Positions 34,213 to 46,253 of a stretch of DNA of 64,000 bases are shown in pieces. Origin of the DNA: Triops longicaudatus (lineage: Eukaryota > Arthropoda > Branchiopoda > Notostraca > Triopsidae); the NCBI GenBank assembly GCA_022885665.1, contig JAGQDJ010000023.1:558001-622000 (forward strand). The letters are read 5' to 3'. The translations under genes were made by a program, and so were the position numbers. Below the pieces are notes generated by a model. The model was not told the origin of the DNA. It worked only from the letters and a program-made list of their open reading frames with translations, and searched no databases. Within the stretch, counting starts at the first letter, position 1; every line of letters begins with the position of its first letter.

Positions 34213-36817
34213 TCGAGATTGATTAGACGGCGTGTATTTAAGTGAGCATTAGGTTTATCCCTTAACCCTTATAAGGACTGAATAAGGTCAATAGAATTCT
34301 CCAGTTTAACGCTTAAAATATACGTTTACCGTAAAGGCTAAATCTTAAACGAGTTAACTCCTTTTTTCGGCAATAAATCACACCGCTGTGGTAAATAACC
34401 TCTAATGGCCATAATTGAACTGTGTTTAGCTTTTCTGTGGCTCCTGCGAGGGTTTCTATTAGATAATGATGATAAAAGAAGGAAGTCTCGGAATAGCGAA
34501 AAGAAAAGCTGAACCTCCCCCTTCACGAAATAAAGAGAGGGTACAAAAAAAAGAAAAAGAAGTGCAACTACTTAATATAGAGGGTGCTGGAGATGGAAAG
34601 ACCTGTCATGAACATCTTCGGCTTGCCTGTGTCAACTTCGTCCCGTTTTCATCTCCGCCCTCGCCTTCTCTGTCGGCCCACGTACCTCCCGAAATTTTGG
34701 TTCTTTTAAAGTCTTGTTTTGTGTCTTCTTCATAGTCAGTTGCGAAAGAGCTCGTTTGTTTGCTTCCTTGAGCATTCTGAATTCGAAAAGAACAAAAGAA
34801 ATGAAGACTAACAACCTTTGGATACGATTCGGCTGCTGGCTCTTATCATCTCCTAACCCCCCGCCTATTCGCTTCAGTACATTTCTTTAGCTATGCTCCT
34901 GCCTTTTATTGCATTTGCATGAAAGCCAGTTGACAGCCATTGTTTTTTTTTTCTTCCTCTTTGGTTTTAGTTTCTACGTGTGTATCTCTTCACTGCTTTG
35001 CTGTGGAATTGCCCATTTCTTTTCAACCGTGATTCTGAGCTTTGCACTAACGTACAACAGAGCTTTAGCAAACTTCTTTATCCTGAACGTTAATTCCGTC
35101 TCAAAAAGAATGCACTTTATGACCCCGTATATGCTTTCTGGGCCAACAGACAAGGGACTTAAGAATGTCAAAATGCATGCCGTTTGCAGTAGCATTGTTA
35201 TGCTGTCGGCATTGCGTTTAGAACCACTTCTTACGTAGCATAATTCTTTACGGACAATTTCTCATTTATCAAGACACACAACCCAAGTCCTAATTATATA
35301 TATCTGCGTTCATTTCTTATTCTTTCACGGTCTTATCTTGAACTTGTCCGTTGGTTGAATTCCATCGCTGTACCTATACTAAGCACGCAACCATTATTCG
35401 CATATTTTTGACAAAGTTTGTGGTCCCGATGTTGTCTTTCGCTTTATGGACTTCAGCTGGTGACCGCTAAAAGTATTGAAATAAGACAGTAGAACGCAGT
35501 TGGGTGGGCTTGTCTGTGGAACAAGGCAAAATTATTAAGTAGTTTACTAGTTTAAATCCGTTTAGCTCGAGATTTATCTTCTTCGCCTTTTTAATAGCAT
35601 AAGTCTGCAGTACATTATTTCAAAGGTTCGACAAATAAAAAAGGGAAGTTTGGAGCTCTTTACCTTTCCGTGCTTGTATTGTTCAATTTTTCACCATAAC
35701 TGGCAAAAAAAAAAGAAAAAAAATACGCAGGATAGAGACCGGCCGAGAGACTTAAAAGTGATAAGCGCGCGAATCTCCTAAGCTGCCGACTACAGTTCTG
35801 CTGACTCTGCAAGGAACCTGAAAGGCAGCAGAGAAAAAAGAAAAAGAAGCAAATACGCAACTAAGATGTTGATATAACAGGCCATCGTTTGTAAGCCGAT
35901 TAGTGACGGGTACTTCGTATTTCCAGTTTAGATTTTTTGTAACCCAGATTCTTTTCCTGTGAGTCTATAAATACGTTGTAGTAAAAGTAATTTATGGGAG
36001 GGCTTTTTGTATAAAATTGATTTTTTTTTTATTTTCGTTAAAATCTAGGCAGTAGAGCGCTGAAAATCTATGTAGCTCTGCACTAAGCATTGCTGCACGA
36101 AAATAATATAAAATTACAACTTTGTTTTTACATTTGATTAATTTACTTAAAGGATATACCTAAATTCTCTCGAGGAATTAGGGATAATACATTAAAGCAC
36201 TAAATATAGAGCCACATATTTGACATTTTAGGTATGCTGGCACAAAAAAAGATGACGTTTTATTGCACTCTGCATATCTGCAGCACGAAGAAGAAATATT
36301 GTAACTAGTGGAAACAGATTCGCACGTCACGACCGAAAATTCTCGATACGACCCTCCTGGTGTAGGATTTATGCAGAAGAAGGGAGAAACCTACTATATG
36401 TGTTCCTTCTTTTCATCAGAATCGAAAACGAACTCAGAATGTAACCGCAAGCAAGGACCTACGATGTCTTCCAAGAAATCAACACTAGCCTTCGGACTTA
36501 CAAAAATAAGAAAGCCATGTTACGCTTTGCTTTACAGTACTTTCCACAGAAGTACGGCCCAAACAGAGTTTCTGTATCTTACAACACGGTAGTTGAGTGC
36601 ATGTGTCCCACTATCTGGCTCTTTCGAACGTACCTGTCCCGAGGAGTCGCTTTCTTACACAGTGCCGTGCCGTTAGCATGTGGGTTTTTGCTGAGGCCAT
36701 TTTCATGGAGAGTACTATACATGCCGAAAGGGATTATATTGGAAAAGAAATCTTAAGATATTCAAACAACTAATTTATTCCATCAATTGTTTATCAAAAG
36801 TGCTTCATTTATCAATA

Positions 36818-36970
36818 GAAACTTCGCTATAACAAATATCCAAGTATAACGGGAAATTTGCTTGTTCTAGCCAAAGTTCAAATCTCCAATATTAGCCTGA
36901 AATTCAGGCATTTCTCCGGGAGCTACGGAGTTTGTTCATAATATCCAATAATTCGTTGTAGCCGGTCTTC
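36818..36970. repeat. Small inverted-repeat element (MITE-like, Tigger-type ends)
   Basis: The left end GAAACTTCGCTATAACAAAT and the reverse complement of the right end GAAGACCGGCTACAACGAAT match at about 14 of 20 positions. They bound a 153-bp segment. Repeated TATAAC-type motifs inside both ends resemble the ends of pogo/Tigger elements. There is no coding capacity. Confidence 0.5.
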
Positions 36971-37482
36971 ACGTCAGCGAGACTTCTCGTATAGGTTACG
37001 TAGTAAAATGTTTCGGAAAAAAAAATGACTTTGGGAAGCTTTTAAAAAACGATTGGCTGGAATACATATTTGCTCATTATCGTTTCTTAAAAATCATTAA
37101 ATCCGGCACATTGGCTTTAAAGTGGAGCATGTGATTCGTATGTAAAGAGCTAGAAGCAACAGACTGTGTTTCGAGATTTTCTTTTCTGGTTCTAGTTATT
37201 ATTTAATACGAAGGTCGAGCATTAAATTGGAAAAGAATACTAGGTGTTGTAAGAACAGCTTTGAAATGTATTCAAAAAACAAACATCGTAAGTTATGTAG
37301 ATAAATATATCATCCATTAGATGCAGTTGAAGTCCTAAAACATTACATCATAAGTTTTGTATTACCCCTTTGAGCAGGTAATACGCTACAAATCTGCGAA
37401 AATCCGACTTGCTTTCTTTGCGACCAATCACATATTCGTTCTTTAATGGTATGTTCATTACCGTTTCATTCCTTACGAAATT

Positions 37483-37665
37483 GTGGCGGTCTCCATGCCA
37501 ATTAAATTTTCTAAACGTTTCTCCGACGTTGTACAAATTAATCTTCCTCCAAACAATGTCACTCTTGTTAAATCGATGCAAAATCTTTGGAACGTAATCG
37601 ACCTCTATCTAACGTCTATGGTTAGGGATGCTAAAAAACACATTTACATGGAAAATTCCTTAATG
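37483..37665 (+). pseudogene. Remnant of a pogo/Tigger-type (DDE_1) transposase
   Basis: A fragment reads INLPPNNVTLVKSMQNLWNV, with a following aromatic/basic stretch (DLYLTSMVRDAKKH). This echoes the conserved LPPN-T-L-QPMDQG region and the segment after the last catalytic residues of Tigger/jerky-like transposases, with one extra Asn. The rest of the enzyme is not recognisable and the frame is short, so this is a decayed copy. It lies 0.5 kb from the MITE-like element with similar ends. Confidence 0.4.
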
Positions 37666-39444
37666 ATTACAGCACATCCTAGCATTCGCAATCAAACTTT
37701 ATTGGCACACTTTCCGGGTTTGAAGAGCACCAACCAAGTTGAAACAAGAAAATGAAGCAAAACGACCGTTTGCTAAAGCGTATTTTTTAACGTGCAGTCT
37801 CAGTTCTGCACGACAGTATTGGATTTGGCTCGTCCAAAACTATTTACACAAGGTTATATATCGATAGAACGAAATGTAACTGTTGACAATAGCGAGCAGG
37901 GAATCGAATCTTTCCCCTTTTTTCCCCCCACCTCCAAAACCGGCAGAATTCGATGAGCATTTTAGCCTTTCAACACACACGAACGACGACATCTCAGATC
38001 TGTAATTGTCAAGACCTCAGCTTTTAAGGAACCAAGAAGCAATGGGAAAAAAGTTAATGGAAATACCACACCCATTTCTTCCTTTCGTAAAAGCCCCGAA
38101 AAACGTTTTCCTTTGGAAAATTCTCTAAGTCATGATAGGTAGGAAAAAGTAGTACCACTTGACTGGCTTGTACCCTCAATTACACTGTCTGAGATTCGTG
38201 TCTAAATCTTTTATCTCTTTCAGCTAACTCTTTTGCAACAGTGCGTGGTTGGTTTTTTCTTCTCATTTCATGCTCTTCAAAATACCCAAGAAAGTTTGTT
38301 ACCCAACCCTTTTTGATATAGACGGGGTTTTGTGCATCAATATGTAAGAAAATACTCTAAATTAAATACCAAAAATTCCCTTAATCCGAAATTTGGGATA
38401 CAGTCTTTGCCAGAGGTGTACTTGAAACAAAAAAATAAGAGAATGAAGTGCAAAGAACACTAGCATTCTGCGCACGTATACGGCCCTATCACCTCCATCT
38501 CTGATTGTTCATCACGTTAAGTCGGTACTCGTTCCGGCAAGGAGCGACTCTTGAATAAAATTCCATTACCTACTCGGCAACATCCCAGTACGTTTATAAA
38601 AAGAAACAAGTGAACTAAAAAATGTCGGATTATTTGCATCTCCAATTCACTTAAGACCGGATCAAATAGGAGATCAACTCAACTATCTGGGCAAAATCAT
38701 ATAACTGGCAAGATTCAGAACCTTATGCGCAGTTCCTTATGACCATGACCTTTGCATATCAAAGTAATGCAGAGATTGCCCTTGAAATGCAGAGTTGAAC
38801 GCAACTATCTCATATTTCCATGAGTAACAGAAACAGCCTTCACTGGAAGAATTCCACACAAAAAAAAACTACAAGGGTAACTTGAAACGTAGATTTTTTA
38901 AAAATAAGAAATGCGTACGACTTAATTTTTCTATTACCTAACAGCTTTCGTTCTGCCTTTCATACTTAAGCAGAAGCCCCTTTACCCAGCCTTTACTTGA
39001 CACAAGGCTCGATGAATGAAAAGCCGGTTAATCAGAAAATCAGTCATTAATTTTGTAGACAAAACTGCTACACGGCCGTGAATTTTGTGCACTGTACTGT
39101 TTTATAAAATTGCAAAAACAGCCAATTTGCCGAAAAAGTCTTGTCGAAAGTGTGCCCAATTAAAGTAGTGCTTTTCAATAGTTTTAGCGCATGACCTACA
39201 AGCGACGATCAAAAGGCTCCCTTTACAATGAAACCAAATTTCGATGAAGGAGAAAATAAACAAGAATAAGAAATATTTAAACAAGAATAAGAGCGAGCAC
39301 TACCAAATTTGCGTCTGAAATAAAAGCTACGTAAAATGGGGTTATTTTGAACAAAAAAGTCACAAGTGAAAATAAAAAATTAGGTCATTAGAATGCGGTT
39401 CAGAACGAATAAACTACATGCATTTTTACTTCCATGGAGGTATG

Positions 39445-39546
39445 TGTGGGTATTTTATTTTATGGAGTACGCGCTCAAAGTTACCCCGCGGCGATAAGAC
39501 TTCGAACGCGAAAAAGGCGCGACAAAATTCAGAAATCACATTTATA
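39445..39546. repeat. Dispersed repeat, copy 2
   Basis: This is the partner of 5141-5246 in the same orientation. It holds the blocks AAGTTACCCC, ACTTCGAACGCGA and GCGACAAAATTCAGAAAT in the same order. Confidence 0.55.
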
Positions 39547-40084
39547 CTAAAATTTCATTTTGAAGTTGTTAAGATAGATCAGTTGTGGACAACTAATCAT
39601 TTCCTTGAAATAAAATGACCAGTTATTTTTTGGGAAAATACGAGTGAAAAACAGACACAAAAATAGACAATTAGCCTAGAATCTTATTTCGCACTTCTTT
39701 ACAATTTTCACGGTTTCTGCTATTACTTTAATCTTTCTATGCACAGCATTTTCAACTCTAAGGGTATTTGTTGTGAAATGAGTTTTCATGAGAGTTTTCA
39801 ATCACAAGTCGCGATTTTCCTGATCGCAACGCGCCCTCAACAAAAAAACCATGAGCTATAACACGGAAAATATGTTAGAACTACTAGATATCTTTGAACA
39901 TCGAATTTGACTGGAGGCAGAAAAAAGAGACTGTTTGGATTTAGGGGATACTTATACCGGCCTTTAAAGTACCTTTCTAAAAATATACACCTGCTGTCAG
40001 TTAACTTTGGGTAGTGAAAATTCGAATTGTTCCAATTAGACAAAAAAGGCTCTTATTTTCTATCTCCTGTTATCACGAAAAGTG

Positions 40085-40087
<3 letters not shown>

Positions 40088-40126
<39 letters not shown>
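40088..40126. repeat. Homopolymer T run (39 T)
   Basis: An uninterrupted run of 39 T residues. Read on the minus strand it is an A39 tract, which could be the tail of an old retroposed sequence, though no body with similarity and no clear target-site duplication was found. It may also be a plain microsatellite whose length is sensitive to sequencing error. Confidence 0.7.
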
Positions 40127-40128
<2 letters not shown>

Positions 40129-43100
40129 CATTCGTCGCTGAATCTGAAAGCATCTACTTTTTTGCACTACGTCAATAGTAAGTGATTTTTAGTTGAGAAG
40201 CACTAGATGGTCTAGGGTTCCCCTAAAACGTTCAAATATTCCCCGTGTGTCCAAAAGAGCCTCAGTTGATGGCACTTAAGCGTTTTCAATTCTTTCGGAC
40301 ACAAGATCTTCAACAAAACCATATTTTCTTATTTTTTCCTTTGATTTCTCTTGGTATGGGCTCCGTTACCCAATTCCAAAAGATTTTTACCCAACTTGGG
40401 ACAATTTTTCCACAATTGAGATATACTAGATTAAAGTGTTGGATACGAGGTGTGTTGCTAGATTCAATAATGTAACACTCTTCAGTGGATAACGCTCTCC
40501 TTTTCAGAAATATTCCGCGTTGAAAGTCTCTTGGCACGTCAGATTTCAGTTTATGGGGAAGTACACGATCAGTGCAGTTATGTTGCAACACACTAACACG
40601 TGCTGCTTGCTCCACTATATTCAATGAAGAACGTGGCGACAATATTCGGGTGCAAGTGACCTAATCCCTTACTTGGGCTAGACAAACTTGGCGCTTACGT
40701 TCTGGGCAACTTACTGCACTTAGTCCAAGTGGCGAAAGGAAAGGATAGAGACACTATGCGTTGCAGCTCTTCAACTGCCCTTTACTCCTGATTAATGGAT
40801 TAGCCGTGAGTCTTGTGCTAATCTCATCAAGTTGACACAGGATTGATGGTTGTCTTTTCTCTCCCCGCGATAGACCGGCTTCACCCTTCGTCTTGTGGCA
40901 AATGAACGAAAGAGGGAGGGACGCACCGAACACCCTTCAAATATTGATACGCTTCTTCGAGTTCCCTGAAAATCCCTCGAATTTCTACTTTCAACCCTCC
41001 AACGCGCAGCGACACGCTATAAGGAGAACTTTGGGCTACGATTAGCCAATTTTGATCTGTTTAGTACATAGTGGCTGTTTGTGCTGTTTCGAGGAGTCTC
41101 CCCCCGAAGGAAATCCATCGGGAAAAATACGGTGCTAAGAGCATCAACTAACAAACACGTTGTTCGGCATGTTCAGCCAGGATCATTACAGGAAACTTAC
41201 CGTCCCTGAGTCAATAGAAGACCTCTTTTGAAGCAAGGGCCTAAAGGATATTGTCTGATGGAAATGAGAAAGGCGAATTTCGGAATACTACAGTCCCACA
41301 TTATGCAAAGGATAGCCAACCGAAGCAGTCTTTTGCCCTTAGGGCCATGTGAGGCTCAGCTTACGTTTAGTACGGTCTTGTATGGTTTTCCCCTTGGATC
41401 CATCGACTATACAGTAATAGATGGAAAAGCTGGGGAAGCTCGGGTAGAGCTTTCAGAGGCAGAAAGGTTACTTATCGTCGTGCCTCAGCCATGTAAAGTA
41501 TCATTGATATCACAGAGATTATCGTGAAACTGTACGTTGGCAAGGCTTGCAGCCCTTAAACTCGTGGAACAAAAGCAACGTGGAACAAAAGAAAGGCAAT
41601 TTTCCTACCCCCCTTAACAGCTTCCCCATGCAGTGTTTAAAAAGCGTTGTGGATACAAGGTTACCCTTGAAAATGAACTTGGTCACAAGTAAATTCTGTT
41701 TAGATAAGCAAATTAAGTGATTAACAAGCTTTCAAATCCAGGCTCACCTATACAAGTCACGTAACCGAGCAGTCGCCGATCCAGACATGGTATTGTCTTA
41801 CTCAGTCTAGCGTTCTTACGTGCTTCATTATCAGTGCACGAGTAGAAGAGACTTGCATTCAAGCACTTTACAACCAAATCCATCAAACCGGCATTAAGTC
41901 ATTAATATTACGTATTACGGTACTTAACAACTACTTTAAAAATAGGGCATAACTCTTACGGAATAGTAGCGCAACTGTGGCGATAAAGCAGGCACACACT
42001 GTTTAAATTCTTGCAAATAACACGAATTGCTAAACTGCAATATTTTCTCCTCCGGTTGCGAAATAGCCACGATTTGTCCTACATAAACCAATCACTCTTC
42101 ATCAAAAAGTAAGAAAGGTCAATGCATAGCGATTCTTCTCTATGCACACTTAAGTTTGAAAATTTATCAACTCGTCAAAACCTTCCTGCCTTACTCAACA
42201 CGTTCTAAACAGCCTAAAAAGCCCTTTATTGCATGGACAAGAAAAACTAACTTTGCTAGTTGATACTGGGCGCTTAGAAATGTGATAGGCTTCCTGGATA
42301 GTTACCTTTCAGAAAAAAATTAAAGAACCTCTAAGTTGAAATGAACAATATTACAATGAACTTTCCAAGGTAGAACACAGGGGTGACGCAGGTGAACACT
42401 GCACTGTAATTAACGCTTCATGTAATGATGGTCTTTAGTTCTAGATAACATTTTTATTTTTACTGCCTTTTTGTCGTCGAACCATAAAACAGCAATGCCG
42501 TAAGTCGAATTTATTGCAATGGCGGCTAATGTAGTGCGATGTGATGAACTGAATCAGGCACGCGAAATTCCCAGAGGTCTCATGACACTTATTTGGCCCG
42601 ACTAGGTTAATAACCCGAGGAGAATGCCTATATATGAGATAAGAACATTTCAGATGTCCTACAAAGGGACATCATGAGCGTTAAAACACTTTCGTTTGAA
42701 TCTAGGGGGAAATGGGTTACAAATACAAAAGCCAGTTCGTCTTTCATCCCTTTCAGTATTAATTGCCGTAACATTTGAGTTTTTGTAGCTTTCAAGTGGC
42801 ATATTTAAGCACGATAAAAGCAGTACGGGCAATAGCAACGCCGTAAAGTAATAAGATATTGGGACATGTGCCTTATGATTTCTGTAGTTAGATTGTACCA
42901 ACTGCCTATGCCCCATACTTGGGTATATCAATGGATGTTACGGAATTAATGTTGTGTATGACGAGCGAAGCAGCGAACTGAAAAATCAAAGACGTATCAT
43001 GCTGGGTTCAAACAATTGAATAACTAGGATATTTACCTTTCCTGATCACCGTTCAGAAACGTGGAGATACAATTTTTGAACGGCTTCTGCTTATTTTGAA

Positions 43101-46100
43101 TAGATCTTACTGTGCGAGGTGAATCATCCAGTTAATTTCAAAGTGATCAACGGAGCTAAACCATACATACAGCAAATATTTTTCTACAGACTTTCACAGA
43201 TGTACTAATAATTAGTGGATAGAGTAAAAGTGGAAATAGAGTGACTTATGAGCAATAAATTTGACACTGGCACGAAAAAAAAGCTGCTTTTTCCAACGTT
43301 CCATGGGAAAGGCATAATTTCGTCACCATGGGAGTCGTTGTTGCTTCCCGTCCTTTGATAGTTTCGACGACTTTTTCAAAGACCTTCTGGACCATTACTT
43401 TGCAGTCAGTTCTGCGTCCTGGGTCCAAACAAAAACTTTTATCTCTTCTGTGCGAGTTTCGGAAAATTTCTTTTTGTTAAATCGTTTTTAAACAAGAACG
43501 CAAGTAACAGAAAAAGACGGTGGAGTACTGCAAGCGCGGATATCTTTTTGTACAGTTTTTACTTTTTTCTCTTGAATTTTCATTGCAGATAGCTGATAAG
43601 TATTTTTTTAAACAAAAATTGGGACGATTCTTTCACGGCTAAGTTGATTACCGCCAAGCTTATCAATAGACCTCCATGCAGACCACTGTTAATCTAGCAT
43701 GGGAAGGGTAGAAAGGAACCTTAATTATAAAAATATATCAGGCTAATATGGAGAGGGAATCACGATGAACGTTAGAAAAGGCAGAAGGCATTTTCCTAAT
43801 GAGGATGCTGGAACTTGGCAAAATTCCGATATATGAATGGAGTTTGAAAGACTGACATTTATTTCCCCATTATAATAAATTTAAAATATACATTTTTAGC
43901 ATTGGCTGCTAATACGTATCATTTTTTAGGATTTTTTGTGTACAATTTAGGTACAATTAAGTACTTTTAGGTACAATTCTTCGCAATTTATGAACAGCTT
44001 ATATTACGAAAAATAATCATGAAAATTAAGGAGGTATGCAACGTGATAACTAAGACATATATAGTGGGTGTATGTTTTAGTTCATGCATAGCGAAACCTA
44101 TAATTACAACTTAAACGTTCATCAAAGTACGAACTTTAGTGAAGTGCACGGTCAATGGCAAGTTAGAAATTGCCTTAAATACATTAGTAAATTCGTAAAA
44201 AGAAAGAGGCATGTACTAAAACCAGACTAACATGGCGTCATACATCGATGATTAAACATTGTGAAAATCTACGACATACCTCGTCTACTGTAGACGCTTG
44301 CTCCGGTTGATTTACTACCGTCAAGTTCTTTGTGCGTTATGGTTTTTTGGCGCTTGGGTTTGTCTTGCCCATGTATGACTGTTATCCCCCTTTCGATTTC
44401 CTCGCAAACCAAGATCCAGTGCTTAAGGAAGCATGTCGAGCATGTCCAAACTTCGCTGCAGTCGGAATCATGGAAGCGAGAAGAGAGAAAAGGGAAAGAG
44501 GGGGCTGCTACTACTGTTGTCTTTATAGCTCGGTGCTAAATTGCTGCAGGTTTGACGAAGAGATCCTAAAATGCTTGTGTGAAGATCATAACGCGAGAAA
44601 CTTCTTGAAGTACCCAACTTGGGTAAAAACGAGGCAAACACGTCAACGGGGTTCACCAATTAAACAAAATATGGATGCCATATTTTCGAACCTATTGTCT
44701 CCTTCTTTTCCTAGCACAATGGCGGCACCCAGTCGCGCCTTCAACTTTCTTCCAATGGAAGAGTGTTGTTATACGACTAAACGCAGCCCACTGTGAACAT
44801 TCACAGGAGAATGAATGCCTTCAAATCTTCCTCGACTTAGCACAACTTTTTCCCTATTCACGTATAGGCCAAAACTAACTCCCCCCAGTCAGCCAGCCGT
44901 AAGCCCATGGCAGACTCCAAAACTTTCGACTTCCTCCCAATCATCCAGAACTTGTACCGCATTAGCGAAACTTGCCCAGAAAGTCTACATTTTACATAAG
45001 CAATTAATTTTAAGTTCAACAGAAACGTTTCAAACCAACCTGAAATTTACTAACATTATCCTGGGTTGGTAAAGGTCAGTAAATGTAGGTGACCTCTGTC
45101 AGGCTACGTCTCCAAGTCAGGGGTGACAAATCAAGTCTGTCCAGCCAGGATAATACCCTCAGGGAGCCATCTAAACGGACCCCGCCGCTGAGGGGCAAGG
45201 TCCCCTTGTGGGGTAAGACAAGCCGGGGTAAAGCAGGCAGTTGCCAAAGACGCGTCCTACCCAACTGCGCTACGCGGAAACGGTTCTCTCTTTTGCTGGC
45301 CCATGCAGCGAAGTATATGTCTCACCAAGGTATAGTAGCCCAGCCTAGTCTCCGACTCCTTCAGTCGCTTGGGATCACTGGGTTGGGACACTTACTCCTG
45401 TTAGGAGTGCTGGCATCAAGAATTCCATTCACCCTTTGCGTGACCTTACCCGGTAATTTGAAAACTAATCCGAGGAAAGTTCCCCTTTGTCTCCTCATCA
45501 CACATTTCTCGGCTTCTCTCTCTCCAGTACTGACATTGCTCCAACGATAATCATCACGAAAAGAAGTGCAGCGAAGAGAATTAAGAATCGCTTCATACAC
45601 AGATTGCTCTAGCAACTTTTATCATTCCTTTAAAAGCAATAAGCCTGTACCAACAACGTGAGGAAACGGATTTGCTCGAATTGCTCACGAAAACATTGCC
45701 TCTGCGTGTCAGTGTGTGTGCATACACGTTCTTTGATTACTCTTCTTCGGAGGTCCGAAACTAGGACATCAATTAGAGCCGCAGCACCCGCCCTGGTCAA
45801 GATCTAAGACATCGTGGCGCCTTTGCTCATCATATTTCCGACATAACAATACTTCTTTTTGTGTATGTGTGTATCTAAGTATATCGTCTTATTGTGGCAG
45901 TGTCCCCTCTAGCTCTATTATTATTATTATTGTGTGGTCCGTTGAACTAATACGAGCTGTGCGTCCCCCTTCAAAACTCATTATTAAAACTTGTCTCGCT
46001 CGCGCGCTTTGTATTGTTATCTGTGCCCCGTGCTGTGAAAAGAAGGAACAAAGTGTGACAGTTCATTTGAATTCCTAGGGCGTGTGACCCTCCACACCGT

Positions 46101-46253
46101 AAAAAAGCATCAGTTGACGCTGGACGAGAAAAAAAAAACTTTTCTTGCTTTTCGGTTTCTTCTGGATCGTGAAAACTGCAATCCTGTGGTGAGCAAACCT
46201 TGCAGAGGACACTTGATAGCGGACTATATAGCATTTTCCTGCTCCAGAGAAAA

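Larger units (their letters stand above)
33793..46253. other. Gene-poor region between CDAN1 and the beat-family gene
   Basis: No gene in this 12.5 kb can be supported. Several frames of 90-154 codons, for example 41228-41527, 44332-44796 and 45089-45550, have no recognisable domain and no matching exons around them. Traces of pogo/Tigger-type DNA transposons occur near 34.2, 36.8-37.0 and 37.5 kb. A second copy of the dispersed repeat lies at 39.4 kb, a 39-base T run at 40.1 kb and an (ATT)n run near 45917-45931. A possible CDAN1 polyadenylation signal (AATAAA) lies at 34372-34377. Confidence 0.5.

Noticed and set aside
34466..34515. ATGATGA ... CTGA as a C/D-box snoRNA
   Set aside because: Boxes are only about 40 nt apart, no D'/C' pair, no closing stem and no recognised rRNA complementarity.
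44332..44796. 154-codon frame with several cysteines as a gene
   Set aside because: It begins without a good ATG, overlaps another frame of similar quality, and has no recognisable domain or splice partners.
45089..45550. 153-codon frame as a gene
   Set aside because: It runs through the GC-rich, SINE-like segment and shows no domain; better explained as repeat DNA.
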